Assembly (NCBI RefSeq): GCF_000003815.2
Contig: NW_023365731.1
Location: 1-64,000 of the forward strand
Origin: Branchiostoma floridae
Lineage: Eukaryota; Chordata; Leptocardii; Amphioxiformes; Branchiostomatidae
Direction of reading: 5' to 3'
DNA length: 64,000 nucleotides
Under the pieces are notes generated by a model that did not search any database, had not been told where the DNA came from, and worked only from the letters and a program-made list of their open reading frames with translations. Shown here piece after piece: positions 45,423-58,459 of this stretch. How positions within the stretch are numbered: the stretch's first letter is position 1; each line of letters begins with the position of its first letter. A program made the translations under genes and the position numbers.

Positions 45423-47276
45423 TCATGCCTCATCTGCGGCCTCCCAGTGCACCCTCTGCCTTGTGAAGGAGAAGTTCATCTCCGCTTTCCCCACAAAGTA
45501 GAACAGCTTTGGGGTGCAACTGTCAGGTCGCTCCGACCCAGAGCTCTCCTCCCAGTTGCACCTGTGTGTTAAAAATAGAGATAAATAACAACTGTAAATA
45601 ATTATGTAGATGTTATTGTTTATGTTAAATGTGATGTACATTTACCTGTGTATTGATATTTGTAGACTTATTTGTTGAAGAGAGGAAAACCATGTGCTGC
45701 CACATCTCAACCCCAAAGTACTGCAGAACAGAAGCCTGGATTGTCCAGGCTAGTAACAGTGCTAATGATATGATGTGAATTATGACATCCACCCAAGTCT
45801 CAAAATGGTTGGTGAAATTGTATATATGATGTAATTAACGACTGCAGATATTGTTTCATTACTGTGTATATTTTATGTATGTAAGATGTGTGATAAACAC
45901 ATTGTGTCACCACAACCCTTTGTAAGCATTAGGTAGATTAGTAAATTCAGGTATTCTCATACCTTGGGCATTCCTTGTGAGAGAATGTCTCTCTCTTCTT
46001 GTACCCCCACGAGATATGCACCCCATCTATCTGGACGACACGGCACACCGTGTTTGTAGGGAAGGTCCTAACATCCCAGTTCTTCCCCAGGATTGTGTTC
46101 ATCTCCTCCATCTTGTCATATGGCAAGCTGATTGCTCTCTGTCTGGAGAAACAGTTCTCCAGGGGATGTTCCTCCAGCAATTCTTTGCACAGTGGCATCG
46201 ATAACTGCTGGAGGAACAGGGCCCTGAAGTTGTTTTCGGAGAAGGGTACGGTGACTGTCACCCTTCGCTGGTGTCCCTCATCAACGGACGCAGTGTACCG
46301 GTAGTTTAGGCTAATAGTGAAAACAAAAGAAGGAGAGACAACAGTTATAAGTTTACTTATACATCAGAATACAATTCACTTATACATCAGAATACAATTC
46401 AGTCGTATGAACGTCCCGGTGTTTGCTAAGGATGTTGTCTATCTCTGCCATATGAAGGGAAGAAAGTGTTCATTCACAGACTGAGTCATTTCAGAAATGA
46501 TGGTATTGTTGTATTATTTAAACTTGTTTACTTACTTGTCAAATATGCCCTGCTTCAGGAGCGCCAGCTCATCATTGTCATGAAAGAGTAGCTGTTCCTC
46601 CTTGAACACTGTAAGAAAATTGTATATATACTCTTACCAAAAGATGATGATGTGAAGAAGTAAAATGGGTAACAGCTAATATAGCTGGTCTGCCTCAAAA
46701 GATATGCATTGCTTTCTGTCATTGATTTAATGTGCATACAACTTTAAGTATTTTCTCTCTTAGTATGGTACACTCTACAGTCAATGCTGTTAAAACCCTT
46801 AATCCGGGTACACTCAATGACGTAAACTTTTCATTTCCCTAAGGTAAGGCCACATATTGTAGCTGCAGTGAACCCCGACTGTCAAACGTAATATGACACA
46901 CACGTTATCATAAAGTCATGTGTTATACTGAGAAGATCAAGTAATACGTTTTCTCAGTTCATCAGCAGAGTAATGACATAATGTCAAAGTAAAAGACATT
47001 ACCTTTAACCCCCGGGTGGCAGCAGTTTGCCTGTAGCTGCTTCTCCAGCTCAGGATTAAACCGGAGGTCCACCACGCTGTTGGGCCAGTCCCCTGCCCAC
47101 TTGACTATGACCTGGTTGGCATCCACTCGAGAGACGACTTCGATGATAGGCCAAGGGTCGGAGTTTTCCCGAGGCTCTCTTCTCTCTACTCGAGCCCTGG
47201 GAAAACTCCATGGCCCATACTCGAAGTCGTCTTTCGCAGCAGAACGCCTCGTTCGCGTGGACTTCCGAAGAGCCAT
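45423..47276 (-). CDS. Chromo-like domain protein, 4 exons, 277 aa
   Basis: Exons in transcript order: 47276-47003, 46608-46536, 46310-45963, 45561-45423. Introns are GT..AG on the minus strand, phases agree, total 834 nt with TGA stop. The ATG at 47276 was chosen over an in-frame GTG 24 nt upstream. Residues 1-42 are basic (RKSTRTRR). Residues 43-77 look like a chromo fold (WPIIEVVSR, then VIVKWAG, then the acidic DL..NPEL helix), though the usual aromatic cage is not obvious. The rest includes cysteines (HKECPRCNW, then DSC) that could bind zinc. No named family recognised beyond the chromo-like segment. It is convergent with the RAG1-like gene, stop to stop with 14 bp between, so the 3' UTRs must overlap. 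Inference: a nuclear chromatin- or DNA-associated protein; a functional link to its neighbour is only suggested by position. Confidence 0.78.
46357..46401 (+). repeat. Short tandem duplication, intron 2 of the chromo-like gene
   Basis: Two copies of a ~22-bp unit containing ACTTATACATCAGAATACAA. Confidence 0.8.
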
Positions 47277-47327
47277 CGTGCGTGAGTCAAGACTAGGCAC
47301 TGGGTCTTTCTAAGGCCACTAACCACT

Positions 47328-47356
47328 AGTGACCTGACCTTTCAACTCAGGTCACT
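47328..47356. promoter_or_regulatory. Inverted AGGTCA half-sites before the chromo-like gene
   Basis: AGTGACCTGA, 9 bases, TCAGGTCACT: a perfect 10-bp inverted repeat holding everted AGGTCA half-sites, 52 bp upstream of the ATG at 47276. Such half-sites are bound by nuclear receptors; binding here is inference. Confidence 0.4.
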
Positions 47357-49880
47357 TCAAGTTTTTTTATCATTAAATAGTTTTAAAGATTATTTTGTTA
47401 TTGTGTCCGACAGAATGAAAGTTTGCGATGTTATACTGGGTTAAAAGTCTGCTTGTAACACAACAAAATAGGGGGGAAAACTACACAATTGCATTTGTTA
47501 TTTCTTGTGCTACTCGCATATTTCCCGCCAAACCGATATCCTTTCCAGATGTGTCAGCCCAAGGAGGGCCTTGGTGAACATCATCTGTCACTTAAGCGGT
47601 ACTTAGCATGGGCCGCCTGGTGGGTATCCCGCCCCGCCGGGTCTGCTATCTATTCCCACATTAGACCAGAGTCCAGCGCTCAAATCTTGATAGTGTGTGT
47701 GTGCATGTGTGTGTGTGTGTGTGTGTGTGTGGTAGCAATCGACAGGTACTCGAGGAAGCCACAAGCGCTGAGCGCCGTCAATGTCTACTCACGGAATGCT
47801 TCAGAACCGGATACAGATCACACAGACCACGGACAGGTAAAGATTTGTTTTCATGCCTAAAGGCAACAACGAAATACAACTGTTACAGTGGTACAATTTG
47901 ATGACCATGTGGAAAACGTCGGTCGGAGAGTTTATCGAGACCTAAAACTAAATTCCCCATTGGATTTTAGATATAGCCTATACATAATGTATGAAAAATA
48001 CCGTCCCCTTGTTTTTATTACTACAAATATTTCAAAGGATCGATGTTTCACGTGGCCGTGGGCACTATGAAACACCAATGATATTTGAAAAAAGAAACAT
48101 CAAAGTTAAAAGATCTCCTACCTTATTCCTTTACTTCGAGGTGTGGTTATGGCTCCGTTGGCTTAAACAGAGGCCCCTTAGCCTTATTACATTTGTATGT
48201 GGTCTTGAAACCATTGTTCCCTCAACCAGAACGCCAGGTGCAGACATGACCTCACTACATTGTCGAACCACTCAAACCAACAAAGGAAATTGGGCCAGAC
48301 TTGCAGGAAAATCGTGATCGTGATAAACATGGCGACGCTAGAGTTTTGGAATTTTACTAACCTGTTGTTCTGCCCGCCAGCGGCTTGTCAGTTATTATTA
48401 TTGGCCTGTTTTCGGTGGGTAGTGCTAGTAACCGCCTGGAGCGGACCAAAGCTAACGAAACTGGACTCAAGGCTACAATTTTACACGATCCTTTGCCATA
48501 GACCAATTCATTGAATGTCAAGTACACAGTCATGTACTAATACAATGGCGTACCTGCGTTCTTTGTTCAAATCACAATCACTCACCTTTCTTTTGATCCT
48601 ATCAGAACACGTGGTGGGTGTACGTTTTAAAATGACTGCTTATTACAGCGTGCACCAGTAGACGCTTTGCTGTTCTGAATAGCGGTCTTTGTCTATACCT
48701 ACCTATTGAATATTAATGAGCACTGGAAAGCACCTGATACATTCCTGATGTTACAGGTAACAGCAAAGACTGTTGGCTTTGGCGGTCATGCATTTTGTAG
48801 AGAGCCTATCTATTTCATATTCTCGTATTACACACGGGTCCGTATTCACAAAGGGATTGTCAATCATGTATCAAGATTCTGCCTCTCCGGCATACAGGTA
48901 TTTGATAACCCGAACGACTGAGTCTGTCAACTTGACAGCAAAGGTAAGTGGTGAAGAAACTGTGCAAAACAAGTTGAACCAAAATCATAGGCTGGAATCC
49001 AGCCTTGTAAGCTTTGGTGTGCTCCAGAGCGACCTTCGGGAGTGGACCAAAGCTAACAAGGCCGGATTTTTAGGCTACCCAAATTATTGGCATGAAAGTT
49101 CGTCAGGGAACACCTACTATCAAAGACGGCGGGCTGTATCAACTTCCTGGCACTTTTGTCCAATTAGAGACGTCACGTGTCACGTGGTAACTTGAGTTCT
49201 GAGGAATATACTGCAGTAGGACAGTCGAGAGTTCAAATTTTTGCTGGAATGAAGTTTTAGCTAGTTAAAAGAAAATTACTGGAAAACTGTTGAATTGTCT
49301 CATCTAACACATTCAACACAGTGTGTTTCAGTGAATTCTTGTTTTGAAATAGCTCAGTGGGGTATAATCTATGAACAAAATATACACAAAAAAATCATAC
49401 AATTGATTAAAAATTGTTGTGTGTGAGGATATATATCTTAAGGGCTTTGAATTAGAAGAAAAAGAAGAAAAAAAAATCAATAATACACGCACACTGGGCA
49501 TAGACCATAGGGGTAAACGACAGGGCAGGATATATTTTTTAAATAATGTACATGTATGTAACATTCAGTGGAAGACAATACTTTTCAATGATCTATTTGT
49601 TGCGCTAATGGTCACTATGAAAATATACCGTTGCAGGATGTGTGTGGAAATAGTCCACAGCGCAGTTTGTCATAGCGACCTAAAGTCGCTAGATGACGCT
49701 GTTCATCCATCAGCAACAAAGGCGCTGCGAAACTACTCCCGAGGGTCGGAAAAGTTGATATTTGAACTTGTTGAGCTTTCGTATACGAGTTATCGTGATG
49801 ATGAGGTCATGATAATCTGTATAACGTCAGGCTCCTCAGCGGAAACCCAACACTGCTTAGTGCCGATATTCGTTAATTAG
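47357..49880. other. Intergenic, no supported gene
   Basis: Several open frames of 60-150 codons but none with family features or consistent splice sites. A 20-bp motif GGACCAAAGCTAAC(G/A)A recurs at about 48443 and 49034. Confidence 0.45.
47693..47733 (+). repeat. GT microsatellite
   Basis: About 18 GT dinucleotides with one CA interruption. Confidence 0.9.
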
Positions 49881-49889
49881 TAATAATTA

Positions 49890-51260
49890 TTACTTGTCGA
49901 GCAACGAAAGGGGAATCCCCGGCCTCTCCCCCAAAATATACAAGTCACTTCCTGGACTTTTCATCCTTTGTGTTATGGTATTTATTGAAATGTCTCAAGA
50001 ATTTACTTGACTTTACAACTCATTTTCCATATTATTCAATTATTGCGATCAGCAGGTTCGAAATGAAGGGTGGGGCCTGCAATTTCTAAATTATTTTGCT
50101 GGTCTGATAATACCCGTTGTCAAATACTACACAACTAGGCTTGTACACAGAAGTACGTAGGCTTGCACACAGAAGTACGTAAATATCAGCATTAAAAAGC
50201 AAAGTATCCATGTTTTAAGCCCGTTTCTATGCGTTGACCAAATCGCAAATCTGGGTATCAACCACAAGATAATGATAAGAAAATATGACATACTATCTTT
50301 AAATCAAGGGTCACAACCGGAAGAGCATTTTTCAAGGGAAACAACCAAGATAGCTTATTAACTTGCGACAAGACAACATATAAAACCGCAGGCATGTGTA
50401 CGTACCTTGTGTATGTCACATTGTAAGAAAACGGTGAGGGTTCCAGCATAATGCCTAGCTTACTCGTAGCCGAATAAGTTAGCTCCCGAACACCAGCCGA
50501 CCCTTAGCTGACTCAGGTTTGCAGTAGTTCGGGAGCAGTCTGACCAGTTTAGGCCACGCCTATCTTTTAGCGCCGAAAATGTTCCGAACTTGTCCTAACC
50601 ATCTCCCGACCAGTAAATGACTTACTCCCGGCTGTTTCCCGAATGCTAACTAACCTATCACCAACCATCCCGACCTCTAGCCGCAGACTGCCGAATCACT
50701 CCTGACTGGTCCCCAACCGATTGCTAACCCTCTCACGACTTGAATGGACATAATCAGTGATTTTCAAAAGAGTGGTCATTTTCGTTTTTAGTCAAAATAA
50801 TCTTTTCTTCTATTAGTATTTTGTAAACATCACCACGAGATCAAATTTGGATCACAAATAGCTCCAATACGGCATTTATGATTCTTTCTGTTTTTGACTG
50901 GATGTCGCTCGTGTGAAGTTCGGGGGTGATTCGCCTACGTCCTGGTAATAGTCATTTTCCTTGGGAGTGAGTCAGCAGAGATTTGTGTACGGTCTTGGGG
51001 TGAGTCGTGGGTAGGTTGGAAACAAGCTGTAAGTAAGCAGTGTTTATGTCGAGGTTTAAGATGACTGCTGACTTACGACCGAACACCAGCCGAACACTAG
51101 CCAACCGTGTCGAACACCAACAAAATCCCCAACCAACCCATTCCAGACCTGCCGTGCAGAGCCGAATGTTTTGAACATTTCAAACCCCATCATTAGCCCA
51201 TGGCTACTTCCTGTCAGCCAATGAGAAGTCCCCAATTCTGTGGCTTTATCCACGAAGAAG
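49890..51260 (+). repeat. Diverged local duplication, copy 1
   Basis: Blocks at 50035-50130, 50215-50290, 50318-50445 and 51190-51235 match blocks at 54660-54740, 54835-54920, 55240-55350 and 55675-55715 in the same order and orientation (for example AACATATAAAACCGCAGG and CCCATGGCTACTTCC). Copy 1 uniquely carries a CCGAAC/CCCGACC-rich stretch at 50460-50760. Confidence 0.65.
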
Positions 51261-54200
51261 AAAATGTGAATTAGACTAAAAGACGCAGAAGTGTTACTTA
51301 CTGTCTTAGCCTACACGTCGATTGGCCTCCTGGTGGGCTGAATTCACCCAAGTGGTCTGACTTTACAAACCCAAGAGTATTACATGTGTCACTTCAAACC
51401 AGTCACTACTAGTTCTTTTTTTTTGCAAAACATCGCAGTATGACCGGAAATGGATTACGCAATGCTTGCTTTAATCTCACCATCCCGATCCTGAAGGTAT
51501 CAAAGGTTACTGAAGGTTGTAAAGGTGAATGACCACACGTAACATTCGTCTGACGTCATCAGGAAGGTACAACCGCACACCTCTGGAGCAAAGAATCTGT
51601 CAGTTCTGTAACCTGAACAAGGCTGAAGATGAAGCCCACTTTATATTAGATTGTAGTTTATATAGGTAAGATAGAAGTATTCTTTTTAGCTATATTATAG
51701 GAAAGTTGAAAGTTGAAAAATTCATTCTCTTATGAGTTTTGATTAAACGACATTATACAAATGCAAACACATCTCAAGCAAAAGGGAGAGTTTAATCCTT
51801 CTGCATGAGGTGGCGGAACTCTGTTTATTTATTCGAAATTTTTCAGTCATCTTGAACATAACCCCGGGAATACTGTTCTGTTGAGAATTCAAGTCCATGA
51901 AACGTGAATAAATTCAGGTTGGTAAATGACTAAATGACAAAGTTCTTTATCTATGCTACAAAATTTCACGCCTGGAAATGCATTCTTAACGATACAGCAG
52001 CGACACCTAGCAGCAGTGTGAGGTAGTACCTGTCATATTATTGCTTTGAGGAATGAAAGTGACAGTCACTGAACCGTCGGCTTTCATTGTCATTCAGTGA
52101 GGGAAATGTTTTCACTCCTTACGCCACTAGAATACCTAAATACAAAATGTACCTGTGTTTCACATAGACTAGTACCCATCGCTATCGACTTGGGAAACAC
52201 ATTTGCACATGAGCTTCATTTACCGCTATTTGACAAAAATACTACTAACGTTACAGGTATCTTGGTAGGCCAGAGTGTGCATAGTAACAATCATTAACAT
52301 ACAAAGGTATCGAAGATCTGGACAGCCTGGCGACATTTAATGACCATGCTATATATATATGTGCATGTGTATATACACAGGTAGACAGAGGACAAGAACA
52401 CGTGGTAGTCTTACGTTGCCACATCAACACGTCATCCAGTAAATAACAAACAAGCAAACAAACAACTGTAAAATCAACTCTCATATTTAACTTCACCGGG
52501 TGCCATAATACCGCCTTATAAAAATTGTTATAACAGTTACAAGTAGAAGCCAGTTAATTGCACAACGGATAATCGCACACTTCTGTTAATTGCACGAAAT
52601 CCCCAAATCCCATGGCAGTGCAGTCCAGCTTAATAACTTCGCTTTGTTGCACCATTCGGATAATTGCACGACATGCACTGGCAAATTGGGTGTGCAATTA
52701 AGCGGCTTCTACTGTAGAGGCCTTCTTTAGACTGTCTTGAACACCTAAATATTCGAAGTGTACATGACTTTGTATATACCTTAGCAAGTTATAGTGCTGC
52801 ATTGGTACATCTCTTTTAATCACTATAATGCATGCATTTTTTTCTCATGTGGCTGTATTATGACTATGAGAGTTCATGTTAGCTGTTAATGTTATCGCGG
52901 TGCCGACACAAACTGTAGGGAACATACTGCAATTGGCGTAGCCGTATCTCTTCTCATTTCCTAAAGCCCGTCACATGTTACATATCAACATCTGCAAAAG
53001 CATACCTTTTTTTCTTCCAACTTAGCTGTCTTATGGTGGGTGGGGGTGGGGGTAACAAGTGTGCATCATGAAACGATGGTCGGTACGCGGTAGTTAGAAA
53101 TTCGTCAGGACTGTTCCAGTCCTATACGAGCGATCGCGATGATGTCACGGTGACGCCGTGGTAGGCAAAAAGCAGGTGTTTGGGAAAAGATTGATTTACA
53201 TATCAACCAGTAATGTGATCTGCTAATTCAAATGTCAATTTTTGATCCAATCTACTGACATCCTGGTAGGCACCAGTTCGGATATAAACAACAACAGCGA
53301 TCGCTAGTATGGACCGGACAGGGACGCCATTGTTACTCGGACTCATGGCCAGGTGCACTACAGCTGGCGAGCATGACGTCACCCCTTTAGCCTCAAACTA
53401 ACAAACACTTTCGAGAATACACGTGGTATTTGAAGCGCAGAATTAACAAAATGAAGATATGGCTATGTCAGTCCCATAGCCCTATAGCAGAGATGTCTTT
53501 AGCTAAAACAAGGAGGATATTAAGCACATTGCTTAGGGTGTGAATAGACGCTAAGGTGAGGTATAAAGTCTTCGAATACTAGCTTTCTTTGTTACGTTTG
53601 TTACATGTGACTACTCTCTAATACGTCCTCAAAATTCACCTACCGGGACTCTTGTCATGCCAGTTCTATATAAGTCTGACTGTTGTGCCACTGAAGACAT
53701 TTCAAGGTTGACTGTAACGTTACCGTGACACAGTTAATAGTTCCATGGCTCCATATCAGACCGCGTTTTGGGCTTTGTAGGACCCTCAGCTCTAGCGGAA
53801 AGTACCGTATATGGTCACCTTGACTCGTGTTGCACTCACAGCACTACTAATGGATTCGCTGATGTCAACGACAAGGCATGCATAGCTAACATTACGGTAT
53901 ACAGTTCAAGCTCAGTTGTCAACTGAACCGGACCTGTGGTATCAATTTCAGCTTGGGCCTACGTATATTTGATATAGATGATTGTTGGCAAAATTGCTTG
54001 AAGACGAAGAAGCCGAACATGAAAAATTGCAAACATTGATCACGTAAATGACCGCAATAGAACCGTATGCTTGAATGTCGTGTCGTGCTCTTATCCCACC
54101 ACTTTGTCTGCAGTGGAGATCTAAATTGCTGGGTGGCGCTGTGACTATATAAGTAGAACAGCGGGTCTATTATCGGAGAGCAAAAAACATGTCTTTGTAT

Positions 54201-54499
54201 TGGCCAAGCAGAGCACTACCGAGGCTACATGGAGCGTAAAAAAGAGGAGCATGGAAATGTACACAAGAAAAGGAGGGTCAATGGTAAGTTTCCTGGTAAA
54301 TAATTTCCCCCAATTTCCACACATTCAGCGCCGAAAAGAGTTGTGTAAAGTATCATTGACATGAATAAATATGAAGGTGTCATCTCAGGTGTTGAACCTT
54401 TTAATGAGAGTTGTCGTTTTAATGTGAGAACAGTTGGTCTAAAAGACATACACGCACCAGCGGAAACCGAACGATTTTTAGTGGCGACCATTGCACGGC
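51261..54499. other. Intergenic, MITE only
   Basis: Apart from the MITE at 52538-52716 I see no gene or ordered repeat. The minus ORF at 54225-54491 has no recognisable domain. Confidence 0.45.
52538..52716. mobile_element. 179-bp MITE with TACA(A)GTAGAAGCC ends
   Basis: Arms: TACAAGTAGAAGCCAGTTAA at the left and the complement of TACAGTAGAAGCCGCTTAAT at the right, with repeated TAATTGCAC(A/G) boxes. TA at both ends. Confidence 0.8.
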
Positions 54500-55750
54500 A
54501 CGAAATGGAACCATGAGGGGAACCCTAGGGAACCCCCCTCAAGAATAATGTACAACTCACTTCCTTGACTACCAAGAAGAAGCCCTTCCCTTTGCCTTAT
54601 GAGGCTCATGGAACAATGAAGACTTTTATCTTTTAAAAAAAATGTCCTTATATTTCAATTAATTGATTTCCACTTCGAAATGAAGGGGTGGGGTGGAATT
54701 TGAGTTTCTTGTCTTTTACCCATTGTCAAACAAAAGACACCAAGGCCTGGTTAGGCGGGGGTCACGCGTAATCCAACGCACACGGAAGTAAACTACAGGA
54801 TACTTTAGTAGTATTAAAATACAACTTTGTATATCAAAAGCCTGTCTCTATGTGTTACTTTTGACGAAATCACAAAACTGGGTATCAAGCAAGAAGATAA
54901 TGGTAAGGAAATATGACATGTTAATTATTATCCATCCATAATCACAATGTGTCGTCGTGTGTAACGTTGTTGCGTGTTGGGCTCATGATCTGTAGGTCCT
55001 GAGTTCGATACTGATCACCGTGTCCCCGACGCTGTGCCCTTGGGAAAGGCACTTTGCATGACCTTCCTCACTCCACCTAGGCGTAAAAATGGGTACCCGA
55101 CTTCGGTTTGGGGAGGTAAAAGACTACATTTGCCTTCTGCCTGTACTTTGTATGTGTGGCACTGTTAATATATGTTACTAAAAGTGCCACATTGTACTCG
55201 TCTGTCCCAAAAGCAAACAAACAAAACACACACACACAAAAAATGGAAGAGCATTTGTCAACGCAAATGTACAGCCACGGAGAACATATAAAACCGCAGG
55301 TATGTGTACCTTGTATATGTCACACAATAAGAGAACGGCGAAGGCTCCATTTTAGATATACCAACACATTCCACCGAATGACATGCCCTGAGACGTTACC
55401 ATGTCACATAATTCATGGGAAAGAGGAAGTCCGGAACACTAGCATCAGCAAGGACACTGACCTTGAAGTAGACAGGACGAACCAGGCGATCATAGACAGA
55501 GACTTCCAGGTAGACAACACAACTAGAGACTGCAAAAGCTCGACACTGACAAGGAAACAAGTGAACAATCAAGCTAACGACGTACATCGGGTCATTTATT
55601 CACGGCATTTCCGTGTGCTTTAAATTTCACGGATTCCAGGAAAAGGATCAATGCCCCCAAATACCCCTCCTTTAACCCATGGCTACTTCCCCCCAGCCAA
55701 TGAGAAGTCCCAATTTCCTGTCGTAGTGACTATGAAAAAGTGTGAAACTA
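54500..55750 (+). repeat. Diverged local duplication, copy 2, with SINE insertion
   Basis: Partner of 49890-51260; the matching text is interrupted at about 54940-55240 by a SINE and adjacent A-rich DNA. The open frame 55156-55623 spans the junction and is not judged a gene. Confidence 0.65.
54955..55180 (+). mobile_element. tRNA-derived SINE
   Basis: The tRNA-like head includes GTCCTGAGTTCGATACTG (box B like). The body carries GTGCCCTTGGGAAAGGCACT, CCTCACTCCACCTAGGCGTA and ATGGGTACCCGACTTCGGTT, a conserved central block known from many marine animal SINEs. The 3' limit is uncertain. Confidence 0.75.
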
Positions 55751-57382
55751 TTTTATGCAAATGAGACAAAACTGTGTGACCTATCTTGGACCTCCTCTAT
55801 TGGGACTAGACTTATGCCAAGTGAAAACTGACCAATCCCTGCTCAACCCACTCTGACTTCTAATTTTTCAGAAGAATATGGCCTGACACTAGCCAGACAG
55901 AAGGCCACAGAAATCTTGTGATGAACTAGGAAAACCTCGAGGATGTATGTCACGGGCTAAATAGTTAATACCAACTTGTCACACACGTCAAAGGAAAACC
56001 ACAAGAATGGTGGGAGCGTCCCATGGGGATATCCCCCTATCTTAAGACGATGCGTAATAAATAAATATGCCACCGGACGGAAGGACTTAGATGACCAGCA
56101 GGATTTAGATGACCGGTCACGATAGTCTACAGGTGGTATCTTACAGCACTTGGGGCACCGGTGCGGCACTGCGAGGTTCGAAGATTACACAACGAATTTC
56201 AGAGATAAAGAACGAATTTTCTTACGTTTTGTGTATATTGTTGTCATACTCTTACATATTACACTCTTAGATATTACGCAATATGTAAATTATGAAAAAT
56301 CGGCGAAAATGACACAACAGTGCCACAGTGATCGAACCCCACAGTGCCGCTCTGGTGCCCCAAGTGCAGTGAGATGCCACGTTAAGAACCGGGCTTACTC
56401 ATCGTTAATACGCCACAGCAGTCGTGACTAACGCTGTCAAGAGTAAGGCTGAGTTTGAGACTAAACAGTATACTGTTCAGTGTCAGCAACCCTCCCTATG
56501 GAAAATGAAGGGAAGTGACATTTCCCATGTTTATTAATATCCACCCCAGCAAGAGTTCGGAGACCTCATACCCCCTTCAAATGTTAAGAGTTTCCTGATC
56601 TTTGTTGTTATTTTATATTGTCTCATTGCAAATAAGGCTGTAAGTAGCGTAATCTATTTCAAAGGATGGCCTTCTCTACCAAAATAAAACATGTTGTATG
56701 CGTGACAGTCAAATGGCAAAATCCCACTTCATAATGAATTATTCAAATAACTCACATTAACAATACTCTATGTATGGCGATGTGCATCTTTAACTAACTT
56801 ATTCATGTCACAAGAATAAGATTCACATCATTTACCAAGAAATATGGCACGTTCACATCAACTATTTATCTGGACTCTAATTTGCACCATTGACACCTTA
56901 TATATAGGTATATTCCATCTGACATAAAGTACAAATGCAATACATTATTAAAGGCTCTAGTATGGCAAGCATTGCAATGATAATTTTTCTCAGGAATGAT
57001 GAACATTTAAATTTGATTTGCATAATTTAAATCTAATTGTATACATTTTTGTGTAACATACCTGCATGCCGAATACCATGGGCATTCATGGTTCCTTTTT
57101 TTTCAGTTACTCTTTTAGAAAATTCCTGTGCAGTTCCAGAGCGATCTGCCATGGGGCATAATTGACCTACTTCTTCCCGATCGAGATATCCACATGCTAT
57201 ATGATCACAATCCATCCAGAGGTTCTTACGTTTTGCTCACCACATATACTCGTATGCGGAAACACAAACAGACACAACCCTCTTGGGAATGGCATAGCCC
57301 ACAAGGGTGGCAAGAGTGTACTTGAATAACCTGATCCTTGCCTGGCCTGAGGGGCAACAGAACCCGTAAGCACTAACCCGTA
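55751..57382. other. Intergenic, no supported gene
   Basis: AT-rich; a GTGCGGCACTG/CAGTGCCGCTC partial inverted pair (56160 and 56342) brackets about 190 bp and may be a small MITE. Part of 56540-57300 resembles the dispersed repeat of 10 kb. Confidence 0.45.
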
Positions 57383-58448
57383 AAGCCCCGGTCACAAAGC
57401 GCGTACGATTTCTTGCGATGTATATATTCCGCATATCGTACGATGAGCGCAGTAAATCGCAGCAAAATCGTAAGCAAAATCAGCCATCGCAACGCATCGG
57501 ATGATGTACAAAATTTTTCCAGCGTCGCACGATTTTTCACTTGTGTCTCTTCTGTATAGCCGTCTGACGGCTTTTGTGCTTCTTTAACCAACAAAATGTG
57601 GACTAAGCTGTTGAATACCTTCCTATAACATCTTTAACTGTAATAATACATTAAAAAAGACCATGACAACAAGAGTATTACAAGCAAAAGTTCAAATCAA
57701 GCGTGAGTACTGGTATTGCTATCTTGGCCTGCTTGCCGGCTCTACGTGTCAGGCTCTTTCGAAGATCGTATCATGATATGCTATCAACAAAAAGATGCCA
57801 TCATACAAAAATCATATCATAAGCATTATATCATATAGATTTCTGACTCATAGAGCCTGCCTTTATGTTCGAGTTGTCCCCATGGTTATTACGACTATTG
57901 TAAACTTACCCAAGACCGACGAGAGCTGAGATTTTATCTAATTATAAACTCACGTGCATGAAGCGATCAAACAATTGTCTGCATCACCTGTGCGGGGCGC
58001 GCTGTTCTCTGGTTGCGACTGTGGCAGTTGCGATTGATATATTTTCCCTTTTCGTCAATATCGACAATATCAGGGAAAACTGAAAGCATCACAACATGCT
58101 AAAGATTCATAAATCTATAACCTCATCAGTAGACAAAAATTGCCGTAATGAAGTCTGCTATGGGGGCAAATAAAATCTTACGACGATAGCGAAATTTTGA
58201 ACATGTTCAAAATCCATTTCAGCTCTATTTTTCACCATACGACGCTCCCCGATTTACTTCGATTCACTGCGATTGACGCAGGCACGCTCTTATGACCTCA
58301 TCGTACGATGCACTACGCGCTTTGTGACCACGGCTTTATATACTTAAACCATTGCTTCCGATTTTCTTCCGACTTACGACGCGCTGCGCTTATCCTGCGC
58401 ATCGGAAGGAATCGCAAGGAATCGTACGCGCTTTGTGACCGGGGCTTA
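57383..58448. mobile_element. 1.07-kb foldback element, AAGCCCCGGTCACAAAGCGC ends
   Basis: Long inverted termini read AAGCCCCGGTCACAAAGCGC then GTACGAT at the left, inverted at the right. A second inner copy of the right terminus (GCGCTTTGTGACCACGGCTT) lies near 58317-58336, so the right arm is duplicated. CGTACGAT and ATCGCA boxes are spread through the arms. No coding capacity seen. Confidence 0.75.
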
Positions 58449-58459
58449 AGATTGTAACC

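Noticed and set aside
55156-55623. 155-codon plus-strand frame
   Set aside because: Starts inside the SINE tail and runs into the duplicated block; composition is not protein-like and no homologous frame exists in the sister copy.
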